In this document: positions 20,939 to 32,960 of the stretch, piece after piece
Numbering within the stretch: position 1 is the stretch's first letter
Layout of the letters: each line of letters opens with the position of its first letter
NCBI RefSeq assembly: GCF_014805625.2
Contig: NW_023998564.1
Location: forward strand, 622,116-686,115
Reading direction: 5' to 3'
Length of the DNA stretch: 64,000 nucleotides
DNA from: Glossina fuscipes
Taxonomy: Eukaryota; Arthropoda; Insecta; Diptera; Glossinidae
Position numbers and translations under genes: made by a program
Notes under the pieces: model-generated
Databases searched by the model: none
Told to the model about the DNA's origin: nothing
Seen by the model: only the letters and a program-made list of their open reading frames with translations

Positions 20939-23900
20939 GATATCTTCATATTGTTTTTTTTTAAATTCGTATGTGAGCATATAGATATGTCTGTATATAT
21001 TTTTGCTCAATAAAAAATACATCGTTGAGTTTAATTACGCCTACGCGTATTTCCTATATGATTAACTTTTAGTAATTTTTTTTCGCTCGCATCACTAAAT
21101 CATTTTCTTTTAAAGAAGAAAAAAGGGGAAAGAATTATATTAGTTCGAATCTTTTCCTCTGTGCAATTTCTCTTTTTAAAAACATTAGTATTCTTGGTAT
21201 ATATTGTAAGCTGGATTGACTCTGGGCTGACTATTTATTGTCGAATTTCTATCTATCCAATTCTCTTGGTTGTTGCAAACAATTATGACATGGTCGAACT
21301 TCCAAGAGATGTGTCTTGGTTTATATTCGGCAAATTTTCAATATGGATCGAAATCTTATTCCAGGAATAGAATGAATTGACTACCACTTCGTACATTATT
21401 AGAGGTGAGTGACTGACGGAAGTCGATTTATTTTTCACCAATTTTTTAAACAATTAACATAGCGCATCTTTCGGGTTTGTTTCAAAGACGACCAATGGAT
21501 GTCGTGCAAAATGTTCCCAAAAATTCTTTCTAACTTAAACAATGTTGGTTTTCAATAAAGCGATTGTTTCGACAGTCTGTAACGCCGTTCTGGAATTCAG
21601 TCCTACGTCTTCATATTAAATCATTACTTTAAGAATATTAAATTTTTTCTTATTTCTCGAAAAAGCAGCCTAATGACCATAGCCTTTTGATCCAGTTTTT
21701 TGGTGTATTACACCACTTCGTTTAGTACGATTTTTTAAAATCGAAGTGTTTAAAACTCTTTCTGAAGGTGTTATTACAGAGAAAATGTATGTGGGGCGAG
21801 GTCCAACAAATAAACCCACGTGGTTCAAATCGCGCCACTTAATTTTTATGTTAAATTACTATCACGAACGAATTTTCATTGTAAAGCATTAACAATTACG
21901 CCTTTTTGACATATAAACGTTTATATTTCTTGAGAATACTTATTTGCGATGATATCCAAAAAGAGGCCAGAGAAAGAGGTTATATGAGAGGCGGGCCCAA
22001 AAATTATACAGCCGAAAAAATTATGCAGTCGCAAAATACTCCTAAGACCATTTTGACCACACTTATACTGAGCTCATATTAACAGTTATTTTAATTACAG
22101 AGTTGTTTACAGCAATATGTGCTTTTTGATGTTCAGTTGCAGATATGTTAGCCCACTTATACAAATTTGATTTATCCTTCCCTTCAAAGTCAGATCGTTT
22201 TACCCTGAGATGATGTAGTTTAATATCTGAATCGAGACCGATGTTTATAGATAATATGCTAACCATTGATTTCTTAGCACTTATTGCTAACTTAACAATT
22301 TTCGCAAATAATTACAGTAAAGTTCAATTCGAAAATTTTGCACCGATGACGTTATCAAATGCAGTACAGCCGTACATGTATAATTTCATTTATAACGAAT
22401 ATATATTACTGCACTTACCTTATATAAGATCTCTAAATACTTTTGCGATTGTTTCGTTGCTTTACGTACCTACAAATAGAGTTAAAATGAAAAAAAAAAA
22501 CAAATCAATTAAAAATAAATATTCCTTTTTTGCTATTTTACATCAACATAATAATAAAGGCATTGAGTTCTAAAGACCTTGATGACTGAGATTCAAAAAC
22601 TAGTTAACCTTGACATTTGATTTTTGTGTAAAAAAAAAGATTTTTAAGCGTAATTTAGGAAAAATGTGTATAAATGGATTTTATTATTTTAAAGAGGAAA
22701 AGCAGCTGTATATAGTCGACCCCACCGATGTGCCGTTTGATAACGTTGGATACAGTTAGATGGAAAGGAGGCCTAGAGAAATACGCAGTGGTGCATTATG
22801 ATTTTTAATCAGTTTGGAGACCAAGGACCCAGGGTCGCCTTAGTCTCACGATTAGCCAAGCACCCAGCAACGGAGGAATTTGAAATTGAAATATGTTCTT
22901 TATCATTTCTATGAGAGCACTATAATCATAATATGATACGTAAAAGTGGTGGATTATATGACGAAGAACTTATCGAATACTAAATGTACAGCAATAAACA
23001 TAACGCATTGCAAAGTCAAATATTTGTATGCATAGTTAATATGACATTACTGAAGAGAACAAAAGGCATTATTTATGAAATGAAAATGGATTTCTCTTCT
23101 TGTTAGAGATAAGACATTTTTGGCTACAACTCACAGATGAACAAGCAGGGAAGTAGGGTTATATTTTGATTTATTATTGTGCACGATCATTGGAAATGAA
23201 AGGGATGGGAGCAGACGATTGCAACACTCGCATTTCGATATTAAGCTGATTTTTTTCCACTAAACCAAGAATTCCATTTTTGGCTCAACTTATTATACAA
23301 TGGACCTGGTGCGCTTGTATAGTCTGTCTATGTGTCTTTGCAACACTATCCATAAATGAGTGCTAATATTAATAACCAATCACGAATGAATACTATAAAG
23401 CGATCACATGGGGAATATATAGGAAGCGACATTCCAAGTGCTTTCAGTGAGTTAAAATTTCATATTAAATGCAAGCTCTGCACTCTCCGGACTTTCGACA
23501 ATTTACATTTAAGCAATATATATGTGTATTATGTATATAAGTAAGTTCGATAAATTGAAATTGGTTGCTTACTAAAACTTATATCTAGCGGGCTCATTCC
23601 CTCATAAATTTTGCGGATACTGATAACTGAAATATTCGTGTTTGTACGGTATCAGTTTTATTTCTTTAAAGGCTATTGTTCAAATTGCAACTGAAACTAC
23701 GGAAATGACCATTTTCGTGCGTACGTCTGTCCGTCCGTCCGTTCCCGGCAAGGGCAGCCTAGAACGACATTTTTAACTTGGATTGGCATCTCGAAATCAT
23801 TAAATTTCTATTACAAGGGCATCCGCTAGCTACCCGATAAGAGGCAAAAGACCATTAAGCTATTTACACTAAATTTAAAATTTTCTACCCATTTATGCAT

Positions 23901-24630
23901 ACCGGCATATGTAAAAAGAGGATTTCTGAAAACATTTAGCTAAATCTAAAAAGTTAACCGATCTAATGAAATTCCAAATATAAGTTCAAGGACTATGGAA
24001 AAGACAGACAATAAACCATATCTGGCTTTACTATTCAGGTATCAATATTTATAATTTACACAGTTTTCTACGTAAAACTCTGTTATAAGCAGAGGACAGA
24101 GGTAATAACTCTGTTTTGATAGGTTTAGGTTAAACGAAATGAATATGTTCTGCGGTTATTAGAACAAGTTGGAATACTTTTCGTTCGCGATGTAAGAGAT
24201 TGCACTATATTCAAAATACTATTCTTATTATTCGTGATCCCCTGAATCTCGTCAAATGCGTCATTACTTCTCCGGTTACATAATAGCAACAACAACAGTA
24301 GTGTTTTCATCAGATTGTATATAGAATTCGCTATACAAATGCAACCGATTCAATTCTGTATAGCAGTGTAAATGACAGTAAGAGGTCACAAAGCAATAAA
24401 TATATATTTGCATGTTCTATAAAAGTGCAGCCAAGTTTCAAAATCGTTTTTGTCGAATCCTTTATCTGAATTCGAAAATAGAAAGCGACAGATTGGCAAG
24501 TTTAGTAAAATCTGTATCCATTTTGGTCGTTGTACATGTCCGCGGACGTTTAATACATCCTTGCACTTTAAACGAAACGGTTCGCTTAATTCATTAAATT
24601 TTTATCTTCCTTCTTCCAAATTATAATAAT
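20939..24630. other. Presumed intron: AT-rich DNA with unclassified patches
   Basis: No exon was recognised. A more GC-balanced patch at about 22,700-22,880 may be a decayed element. A tgtccgtccgtccgt run near 23,728 marks another degraded fly-type repeat. The 110-codon frame at 22,241-22,573 has no recognisable domain and is within chance length for this composition. Confidence 0.4.
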
Positions 24631-24855
24631 TACACTATACCACCGATAGATTCAGAAAGTGATTCTTGACTCGAACTTGACTGCACGCCTGTCTGTCCGT
24701 CTGCTATCTGTAGTTGTATTCTTGTCTACAATCTATAGGTTGTAATTTTTAAAATATTTTGGTGAAGTTTGATCCGCCGACGTGTTTTTCGAAATGTGCT
24801 CGCATTAGATGACTTTTTCGACCACTTCCCATACAATGCATTCTTTTAAAAAGTT
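24631..24855 (+). repeat. Dispersed fly repeat R3 copy
   Basis: Holds 'ccgatagattcagaaagtga', then 'ctgtctgtccgtctg', then 'ggttgtaatttttaaaat', then 'ttggtgaagtttgatcc', in the order seen at 47,755-47,870. Confidence 0.65.
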
Positions 24856-26800
24856 GTTATACGAATAACTTTATTAGGCTAATTGCTGTAGGGTAGTTAA
24901 GGGCGGACAGTAGTCCAATGTCATGATTTTAATTAATTTCATTGTTAAAATTGAGTTTCAATTGCAGATTACAATACAGACACTAAAGCAAACTAATTGA
25001 TTGGTAAGTAGAAGAAAACATATGCTGCTTGCGTATCAGTTTATATACGTACATACATACACACATATGAGTAAATGAAATCTTAAAATTCAAAAGCACT
25101 GATTTACAAACCAAGCTTGAGGATGCTTTCAAACCCGTAACGTAACGTGTCTACCATTGCATGTTCTCCCCTCTGCCTCTATCCAACTGAGTATTTGTTT
25201 GTCTTCTATTTTCGGCTATGAAATGCATTAATGCGAAAGCTGTGCGCGTGGCGAATATCACAAGATCTTCGATAATGTGTTTTTGCTATATAGCACAGCA
25301 CAGGCCTTGCCAAGGTTGTGATAGTGTTGTTGTTGTATTGTCGCGTTGTTGCAGATATTAAAGTGCAATGTTTTCTAAATATATACACAAGTATGACTTC
25401 TTTTCTTCTTTCAACAACAAGACAACCACTACCGCATAATTAGTTGAAGTAAATGAAGTACTACACGGACTCAGCAACAAACAAGTGAGAAATACTTAAT
25501 TATGCATTGCGAAGATATCTGTCTGTGTATGGTAAAGGAATGACGTTTGCCACCAATTATATTCTATGTAAAGCGTTAATACGCGAATTTAATTTTCGTT
25601 TTCATTTGAAGTTTCAATTTTGTTGGCATTAAGAAAATAAAAGTGAAGATTTATATTTTTCTGCATTTTTTTTTTTTTTTTAATAGGAGAAAACTTAAGC
25701 ATCTATTTGACTTGTGACTTGTAAGTATGAGATTTTTGTTACGTTAATGTCAGGAGGCGTTGTTGAAAAGGCTGTATGTTAGCACAATGAAAAGGAAAGT
25801 TAATGTTGAACTTGACAAGACAAGTAACTAATAATCAATTATCATTAAGATTTTAGTTTATTTGTTGCGCTTAATTTTGGAAAGCTTTCTTTATCAAGGA
25901 TAATTAAAAGTTGTTGTTATTGTTGACCTAGAGATATTACTATTATTTTCTTTACAATGTTGCTTTTCCTTTTTTTGTGCATAATTACTTGCATTAAAAT
26001 TGTTATTGAGTGCAGACGATGTAAGAGAAAATGTTGACCTAATAATTATTGTATGACTCGTAAGAACAGCTATTGATTAAGCAATAAAAGAATGTTGCAG
26101 TTCGTGACCTCTTTGGCAAATATTAGCTAGAACCTGTATAGTACTTATGATTTGATATGTTATAAGATGTTGTGTTTTCATGTAACAATGCTTTAGCTGA
26201 CAATTTCTTCCTGATCCATGTCAAATTTTATTTCAATATATTGGTTGATTCAGAAACAAATTTCTTCTTTTTTTTTGACCAAAAGAAACGCCGATTTCTT
26301 AATAGTGTATAAATATTTTAGCAACCGTAGATTTAAACTCAGTGATGTCATGAGTTGTTATTCGCCTCGTGACTTTATGCGCTTATCTTGTCTTTTTCAG
26401 AACCTACTGGCTTTTCAGAATGTGATACAAGAGCGCCGTAATAAAATTTTGCAAATCAGTTTTGGCAGTGGCATTCTGTTCATTCATGGTCTGCATACGC
26501 ATGCAATACCTTCTTTCTTTGTGCTTAAAGTCATTTTTCTATTTTGACGCTTCGTAGTTGGTAAGGCAGCGTAGAATCAAACAAAATTTTTCTCATAGAA
26601 GCAAGCATTATGAAGAAGAAAGTGCGTATTAAATATGTATTAAATATGCACTTGGTTATGAAAAAATGCAATTAAATCTACCGTTGGGCAAACCCAATCT
26701 ATAAGAAATACGGAATATTTTATTGAAGAATGCAGTTCCTGTACAATCCGTGAGGCCGTCGAATTAAATCTTAGAATTAGATTCAGGGGATGTCCCGTAC
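24856..26800. other. AT-rich presumed intron
   Basis: No gene or element was recognised. The 109-codon frame at 26,218-26,547 has no identifiable domain. Confidence 0.4.
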
Positions 26801-27005
26801 ATGGTGGCCAGAGAGAGAAATGAGGGAAGAGAGAGATTTAGAGGGGATGCAGCCCCAAACTTGTGGATGTGTTTCCCCCATTCGGTAAATGTTATACTTT
26901 TCCAGGCTAAGCACTGACTATAGTTACGACCGGGAATAGTCGCAAAGTGTGCTGAGATTTGAACCCGCCAACTCCGACTGTTCGTCTGGTGCTTCTTTTC
27001 TACCC
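26800..27005 (-). mobile_element. tRNA-derived SINE, type III tail
   Basis: On the minus strand a B-box-like GGGTTCAAATCTC lies near 26,946-26,958 after a diverged head. It is followed by a tail holding 'gtcgtaactatagtcagtgc' and a distal 'ggccaccatg' block. The tail matches that of the element at 43,262-43,436, though the head is badly decayed. No clear target duplication was found. Confidence 0.55.
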
Positions 27006-27439
27006 GATTGTAAGGGTTGTTATACGAGACGGTTGCACAAGTCCATTTAAAATTTCAGCCCAAGAATAATCACGATCAGAATGCAAGCATGTTTACAGTA
27101 AGAGTATTAAGTGCTATTGAACCATTATTTGTATGTGATGCAAATATTGTCTAGAAGCATCGAAATATTTAGTGTAAAACCAAAAACAATTGGGCCGAAT
27201 ATATTTTTCTTATTTCTTAAATGTAAAAATTTCTCGAAATGAATAGTTTTTGTTCCCAGTTATTGAAGTAAAAAAGTTTCCTTTCATTTGTGAGCAAGTA
27301 CTGACATACTTTGACATTTATTCGTAGCATCTATATTTGTCAAAACTTAGAAAGATTACAAGTAAAGATTTACCAGATTATAAGCGAAGTTTATATACAC
27401 TCCACCGTTTCTAGTTGGGGTTTATTAAGCTTGTATAGA

Positions 27440-27830
27440 CGTATGTAACATTCAGAAGTAATTAATATATACCCTTATTCTACATATCCCTATTATTATG
27501 CCGATCGGTTCAGAATTATCTTCTAAAACTATTTCAGTTTGTTTGTTTGTCTGATATTCGTCCATTTACTTTTGTGTTCAATGCTCGGATTGAGAATGGG
27601 ACGAGTTCCTTTGAAAATCATCGGTTCGCACTATCTTTACGACCACTCTTCATAAAAAGATTTCTTTTAAAAAGGTGGTTATATTAAAAAAATTTACAGA
27701 CTTCAAAATTTCTGGACAAAAGTCGTGGAATAATAATATTTCCATAGGCTAAGCTGATGTGAGGTATTTTGGACGGTTGGACGGGCCAACTTTTGAACCT
27801 GCTTCCCATGTAATCGTTCTTACGAAAAGC
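27440..27830 (+). repeat. Dispersed fly repeat R3 copy
   Basis: Contains 'ttattatgccgatcggttca', a TGTTTGTCTGATATTCGTCC block and the 'gacgagttcctttgaaaatc' region. It is collinear with the R3 copy at 47,665-48,280 but strongly diverged. Confidence 0.55.
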
Positions 27831-27991
27831 ACTTTTTTACATGGCTTAATTTTTAATACCTTACGATAAAAATTGGTGTGACTACATAAATCTATATATT
27901 GAACTGCAACTCATACCTAGGTTTTCCTGAGAAATAAGCCTTTTTATCATTGATGATGATGAAATTTTACAAAAAAAAATTAATATATATT

Positions 27992-28080
27992 TATAGGGTG
28001 TCCCAAAATTTACGCAAGATTTGAGTTGAACAGAAAACAGAGTTTTTTTTAGCTGCAATGTTTTTATTGAATTATACGGT
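27992..28080. repeat. Possible DNA-transposon end
   Basis: A 'tatagggtgtcccaaaattt' sequence followed by 'acgcaagatttgagttgaac' has the look of a terminal repeat of a Tc1/mariner-like element. No partner repeat or transposase was found nearby. Confidence 0.3.
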
Positions 28081-28303
28081 ATATAGGATAGGGAAAGTGC
28101 GTCCATGGTTTTTCTGGCTCTTTTGTCGAAATTTTGATCAACAAAATGCGAGAGTATACGACCAGGATATGTTTTATGTATCCAACATCCAGAAGGGTTT
28201 TATTATACCCATCGATTCAGCGTCATTTTTTTGGGTGAATTTAAACCTGTTTGTCCTTTAATTCCTGTCTAATGTATTTTTGTATTTAACTTAGATATTA
28301 CAA

Positions 28304-29073
28304 CTTTTTATGCCCACCACTTTATGATGGGGGGTATAATATACTCATTTCGTTCTTTTCCATAATGGATGTAATACCCAAAAGGGAGCTTTAGAGATCC
28401 TAGAAAACATATACATTCTTAATCAGCGTGAAATTCTGAACTGATTTAGCCATGTCTGCCCGTCTGTGTATCTATGTGGCGTTCGTTGTTGGCACTCTTC
28501 TGGTCGAAAAAATCAAGATATCGACTTTAAGTTCGTTAGAAAAATTGGCAGGTTAGTATCGAAAATGGGCCAGATTGGTCAGAATAGAAGCCGATAGTTG
28601 CGTATAACCTGGACGCAGCCCCGTTCTTAACAAAAATTTGTGGGTTTTTGCTGTGGGAAATTACTAGCAAATTATTAAAGTTAAATGGCTGAAATTTTCT
28701 ACATTTACTTTACGAAGAACTCTTCTCTTTACGTGCAAAAATGGGAACAATCAGCCATGCTTACACAAAGTTACGAGTAATTAAGTTTTTTCACTGTTTT
28801 GTGTCTATTTACCATAAGGCAAGAGCCGATAGCCTGTGTTGCTAGTGCTCAATGTCTTTTTTTAGTCTAAGAATTCATTTCATTAGTCTAAAATTAAAAT
28901 AATAATAATAATAATATCATAAGGCAAACAAGACCATTTTGTGCATTCCTCAAACGAAGATAATAAAAGCGATATGGGTATCAAATAAAAAACCTGGAGA
29001 GTAGATCGTGAGAAGCATAGTGGTGGGTGTGCGAGATTCGCCGTGGCCGAATATAACTTTCTTACTTGTTTTT
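28304..29073 (+). repeat. Dispersed fly repeat R1 copy with nested retroposon
   Basis: Starts with 'cccaccactttatgatgggg', passes 'acccaaaagggagctttaga', 'tagccatgtctgcccgtctg' and 'cactcttctggtcg', and ends in 'ggccgaatataactttctta'. It is collinear with 57,387-57,905 (+) and 7,629-8,590 (-). A 95-bp retroposon is inserted at 28,823. Confidence 0.75.
28823..28917 (+). mobile_element. 5'-truncated (TAA)n-type retroposon
   Basis: A 95-bp insertion flanked by a perfect 10-bp duplication CATAAGGCAA at 28,813-28,822 and 28,918-28,927. It holds the body ('gagccgatagcc', 'ttgctagtgctcaa') and an (AAT)n tail, and has no tRNA-like head. It is nearly identical, in opposite orientation, to 7,838-7,923. 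Confidence 0.85.
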
Positions 29074-29639
29074 ATATATTTTGGCGAAGTCTGTAGCCGG
29101 CTTATAGCTGTAGCAAGACATATGCATGCTTTATGGGCAGCGATAGGCAAACTCACTGTTCGTTACAGTGAATCAATAAGTAATAGCTATTGAATTTACT
29201 CGATATTGTCAGATAGAAGTCGATCCCTGCCGCACCGTTTACTGAGCGAATACACTATGTCTTAGGAGTGGGCGTAGACGTTTCGAAACTGCTATCTTCA
29301 CGTGGGACAATGGTCGTGTGATTGTTGAGAGAGAAAAGTTAAGGCTTAACCGTATACAACCCGGCTAAAGATTTTTTCTCGTAGATTTCTGATCTTTGGA
29401 ACGAATAGTTTGGATGCCTATCCGAAATGGTATGGAAGATTTGAAAGCAAGAGTGACTATGCGCAAATTAATGCTAAAGGGTTTGTGGAGTTAAATTAAA
29501 GCACCACGGGCGTCACGATGACCAGTCACGGTAAGTCGCCTTTTGGAGAACCATTAGTTGACGCATATCGACGCAGGAGTGATAGGAAGTTGCGAAATTT
29601 AAGCCTTACAAAGACAATGCTTGAAAAAGTGATTCGACC

Positions 29640-29830
29640 TTAACTATTTTCAAAAGTGTTCTCCGTTGGGTCAAAATAGATGGTTACACCAAATTTCACC
29701 AAAATATCTTTAACATTGGTATTTGTAGGTTGAATACAAGAAAATAAAATGGGCGGACGGACGGACAGACGGACAGACATGATTAAAGCGATTCAGCAAG
29801 TGATTCTTAATCGATCGGTAAAAAAAAGGT
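29640..29830 (-). repeat. Dispersed fly repeat R3 copy (minus)
   Basis: The run 'ggacggacagacggacagac' preceded by 'ttgaatacaagaaaataaaa' and 'accaaatttcaccaaaat' is the reverse complement of the R3 block order. Confidence 0.55.
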
Positions 29831-31290
29831 CGGGTTACGTCAAGTCCTTTTTACTGTTCTGTACATCTGCACAAACTTGCTCCACAAGTAGTGTAATAAG
29901 TAGCTCTAGGCGAAAGCTTGATTATAGCTAACAATACACAAATACTTTTTTAGGAAAAGTATTAATCACAACCGGCAAATATAAGATTTTAGCATTCATT
30001 TTGTACGTGAATGCATCTCCTCTTATTTCCCCTGGAGTTTATTTCATTAAATTTATATTCTTATGCTCTAGCTACTGTTTAGGAAGCAGCAAAATAAGTA
30101 TTACTTTACAATACATTACTTATGAAGTGCATATACAAACCCGAATATCAATTAAAATTTTAACATATTTTAACGTTGACGATGACGAAATAATGGCAGA
30201 GTTTTTCAAAATTTAAAATATAAACATAAAAATAGTTATTAAGCAGTAGTTTATTAGTATTTATTTTCCAAACTAATTATAAATGCTGACAGTTATGTGT
30301 TTTTAAAAGAGCTAAAGTGTGAAAGCAGTTAAAGAAATTCGCTATTTAAAAATGCATAAATAACATAATTAGCAAGTGTTTAAAATATGTAGGGTTTAAG
30401 CGCTGCATAAATCATTTTTACGATTTTTTTTATTTCTGTCTTTCTTTCTTTGTAGGTTTCACTTAGTGTCCATGCACTCTATACGCGTACATTAATGAGT
30501 GTGTATTAAACATTTAATGTTTATGAAACTTCAAACTGTTTTTCCAATTCTTTCAATATTCTGTGGGAAGGTCGTCAAATTTTATTGGGGACTAATAAAG
30601 AGTAAATATACCTCAAGCATCAGAGAAATTTAAATGCTTCGGTATCTCAAAATTTATAGCTTCTTTAAGGCGCCGTGTACAGTATGATATTGTGTTCTAC
30701 TTGTGTTGCTAACAATATCTACAATAGTCGGTATTGCACATCATTTATGTGCAAAATTGCTCGCAATTGTCGCGGAACAAAGTTTTTCAAGATCATCATT
30801 AATCATTTGTCGCGCTTAGTGAAATTGAAAAGCAAGTGAAAACATCTTGAAATTTACTTTTATGATCATCCTATGATGATTAGATAAATTTACGGAACAA
30901 AAGCTAAAAAAAATGTAAAGCAATATTTCTTTAAGGCATTGAATAATGGAACGAAACAAAATTTTTTTTGCATTCCTTTTGTAATATGCAGAGATATGCA
31001 GATCCATTATAAGACACATTCCCGTTTTAATTAGTTTAAGATTCAATTTCTTCCCCTTTCTCCAGCTATTGATGGTATTTTTTTAGCTGCGATAAGATAA
31101 AAAAATAAAGTATGTTGCGATTGATTTCCTCTTTTCTGTATTCCTTCATGGTTTTATCAACTCCTCTTATCTTAGTCGCTCTCTTTCTGTTTATAAGCAT
31201 CGCAATCTTATTGAATGCCTGAATTTGTTTTTATACCATCAAAGTTAACAAGGGCCTTCCTTTAAGTAATATAAAAGTAATATAAAGTTT
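29831..31290. other. AT-rich presumed intron
   Basis: Nothing beyond chance ORFs was seen. Confidence 0.4.
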
Positions 31291-31299
31291 TATATAAGT

Positions 31300-31660
31300 T
31301 AAGAAAGTTATATTTGGTCGCGACCGAATCCTTTATACCCATCACCGTTATCTTACAGAGACAGCAAAAGTGAAACAATTAAATTTCCGCCCTCTATAAG
31401 AAAAGCTTCTGTTGCATAGGCGTATCCTTGGAAAAGTTTAAGTCACTTCCAAACCGTTTCGTAAATTCGTAGGCTATATCTTCATTTTCGCAACCGGGAG
31501 AATGCCTACCGCTGGTACTACATAGTTCGACAGACGGAATGATGGACAGGCGAACAGAGAGAGACATGCTGAAATGCGTTTGAAATTTCCAAAGTATTTA
31601 TATACTTTATGGAGCTTATGAAGCCATGGTCAACCCTGCAAAATATTTAAATTTAATTTA
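31300..31660 (+). repeat. Dispersed fly repeat R2 copy
   Basis: Starts 'ggtcgcgaccgaatccttta'+'tacccatcacc', then 'cgcaaccgggagaatgccta' and a 'gacagacggaatgatgg' block. A related, more decayed copy lies at 49,995-50,380. Confidence 0.55.
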
Positions 31661-32429
31661 AACAACAACAGAGAATCAATCTATTAACAGAACATCTATG
31701 CATTCGAAACTCACTTTATTTCTTCGTTGTTCAATTTTATATTTCAATAATTGAAATCTTAGATTTGTTAATTTTGGCCAACAAGCGAACGCAAAAGTTG
31801 GGTACGGATGCTTTCTGCGAAGATTGGGATACTTAGTCCGAAATTACTAGAATATGCTGGTGCCCCGAATCTTCTATTCCTATTACTTTTATATTAAACT
31901 ACACAAGCACACAAGAGAGTGTTCACATTTTTGCCTTTGTAAACACACGCCGCGTGCTCACTTTATGCTGCATTGTGAGCGTTTGCTTTCAGCGGTTTGA
32001 TCCAAATTTAATATCAATCCATATGTAGCGATATTCAATGCTTTCGCCCTATTCGAAGTCGATCTTTGGGACCATTGACAAAAAAACAGACCGATAGCAA
32101 GGCGGTCGGATGGAAGGATGTACTTAAATGGATTTAAAATTTGAATTTGATTTATTGACACGTACACTACATAGGGTCTCTGAAGAGTCTTGGTTATTGC
32201 ATAATATTGCACGGTAGTGGAGGATTTTTTCCATTTTTGTGCTCTAGATTTTTTTCCGTGTTAATTGCCATATATGAAGAAGGAACGTCTAAATAGATCA
32301 AAATAACCAGAGAAAAATAATATTTGAACGTCAGATCACAACTAACTCGAAAAAAAACAACGATTAGAAAAATAAAAGCCCAAGCAAATTTCGCTTACTA
32401 TAGGCACATGTACTAATGATGCTAAATTT

Positions 32430-32960
32430 ATGTCCACCATTGTATTTTCAGTGCGAGGTGCTGTACAAAAATGGAAAATATTGAGCCCGCTTATTCGTTA
32501 TTATAGTGTATCAAAATGTAATTTTGTTTTCAATACGTTTGGAACGCCCGAAAGCAAGCTTCAAAAATCTCATAAAGTATGCAATATATTCTTGACTGTT
32601 TCCAAATACGGAATGCGGCTAAGCATGTCGAACAGCTCCTCTGCCCCCGTCTGTCCAAATGTGTAATATCTGTTGTGCAGATACAAATGTTGTCGCAATA
32701 AGATTGCTTACAAAATTTACGAAAGCGTTTGAAAATGCCCCAAGTGAAGGAACAACCCCCACACATGTATACAACCAAAACTGAGAACACCTCTGGTTTC
32801 CAGTTTTTGCTTGTTACTTATAAAGTACAACACATGTTTCTTTAAATAGAAAAAATCACCCGCGCCAACGAATATGAAAATGTAGTTCTTTTCTTTTTTT
32901 CAATCTTCCATAGCATAACGGTGATGGGTTGCCTTTTTTTGTTTTTGAAATTCGAGGCGT
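32430..32960 (+). repeat. Dispersed fly repeat R2 copy
   Basis: 'acgtttggaacgcccgaaag', the 'gaaaatgccccaagtgaagg' region, 'catgtatacaaccaaaactg' and a terminal 'ataacggtgatggg' occur in the same order as in 41,275-42,010. The overlapping short frames on both strands are artefacts of the repeat. Confidence 0.65.
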
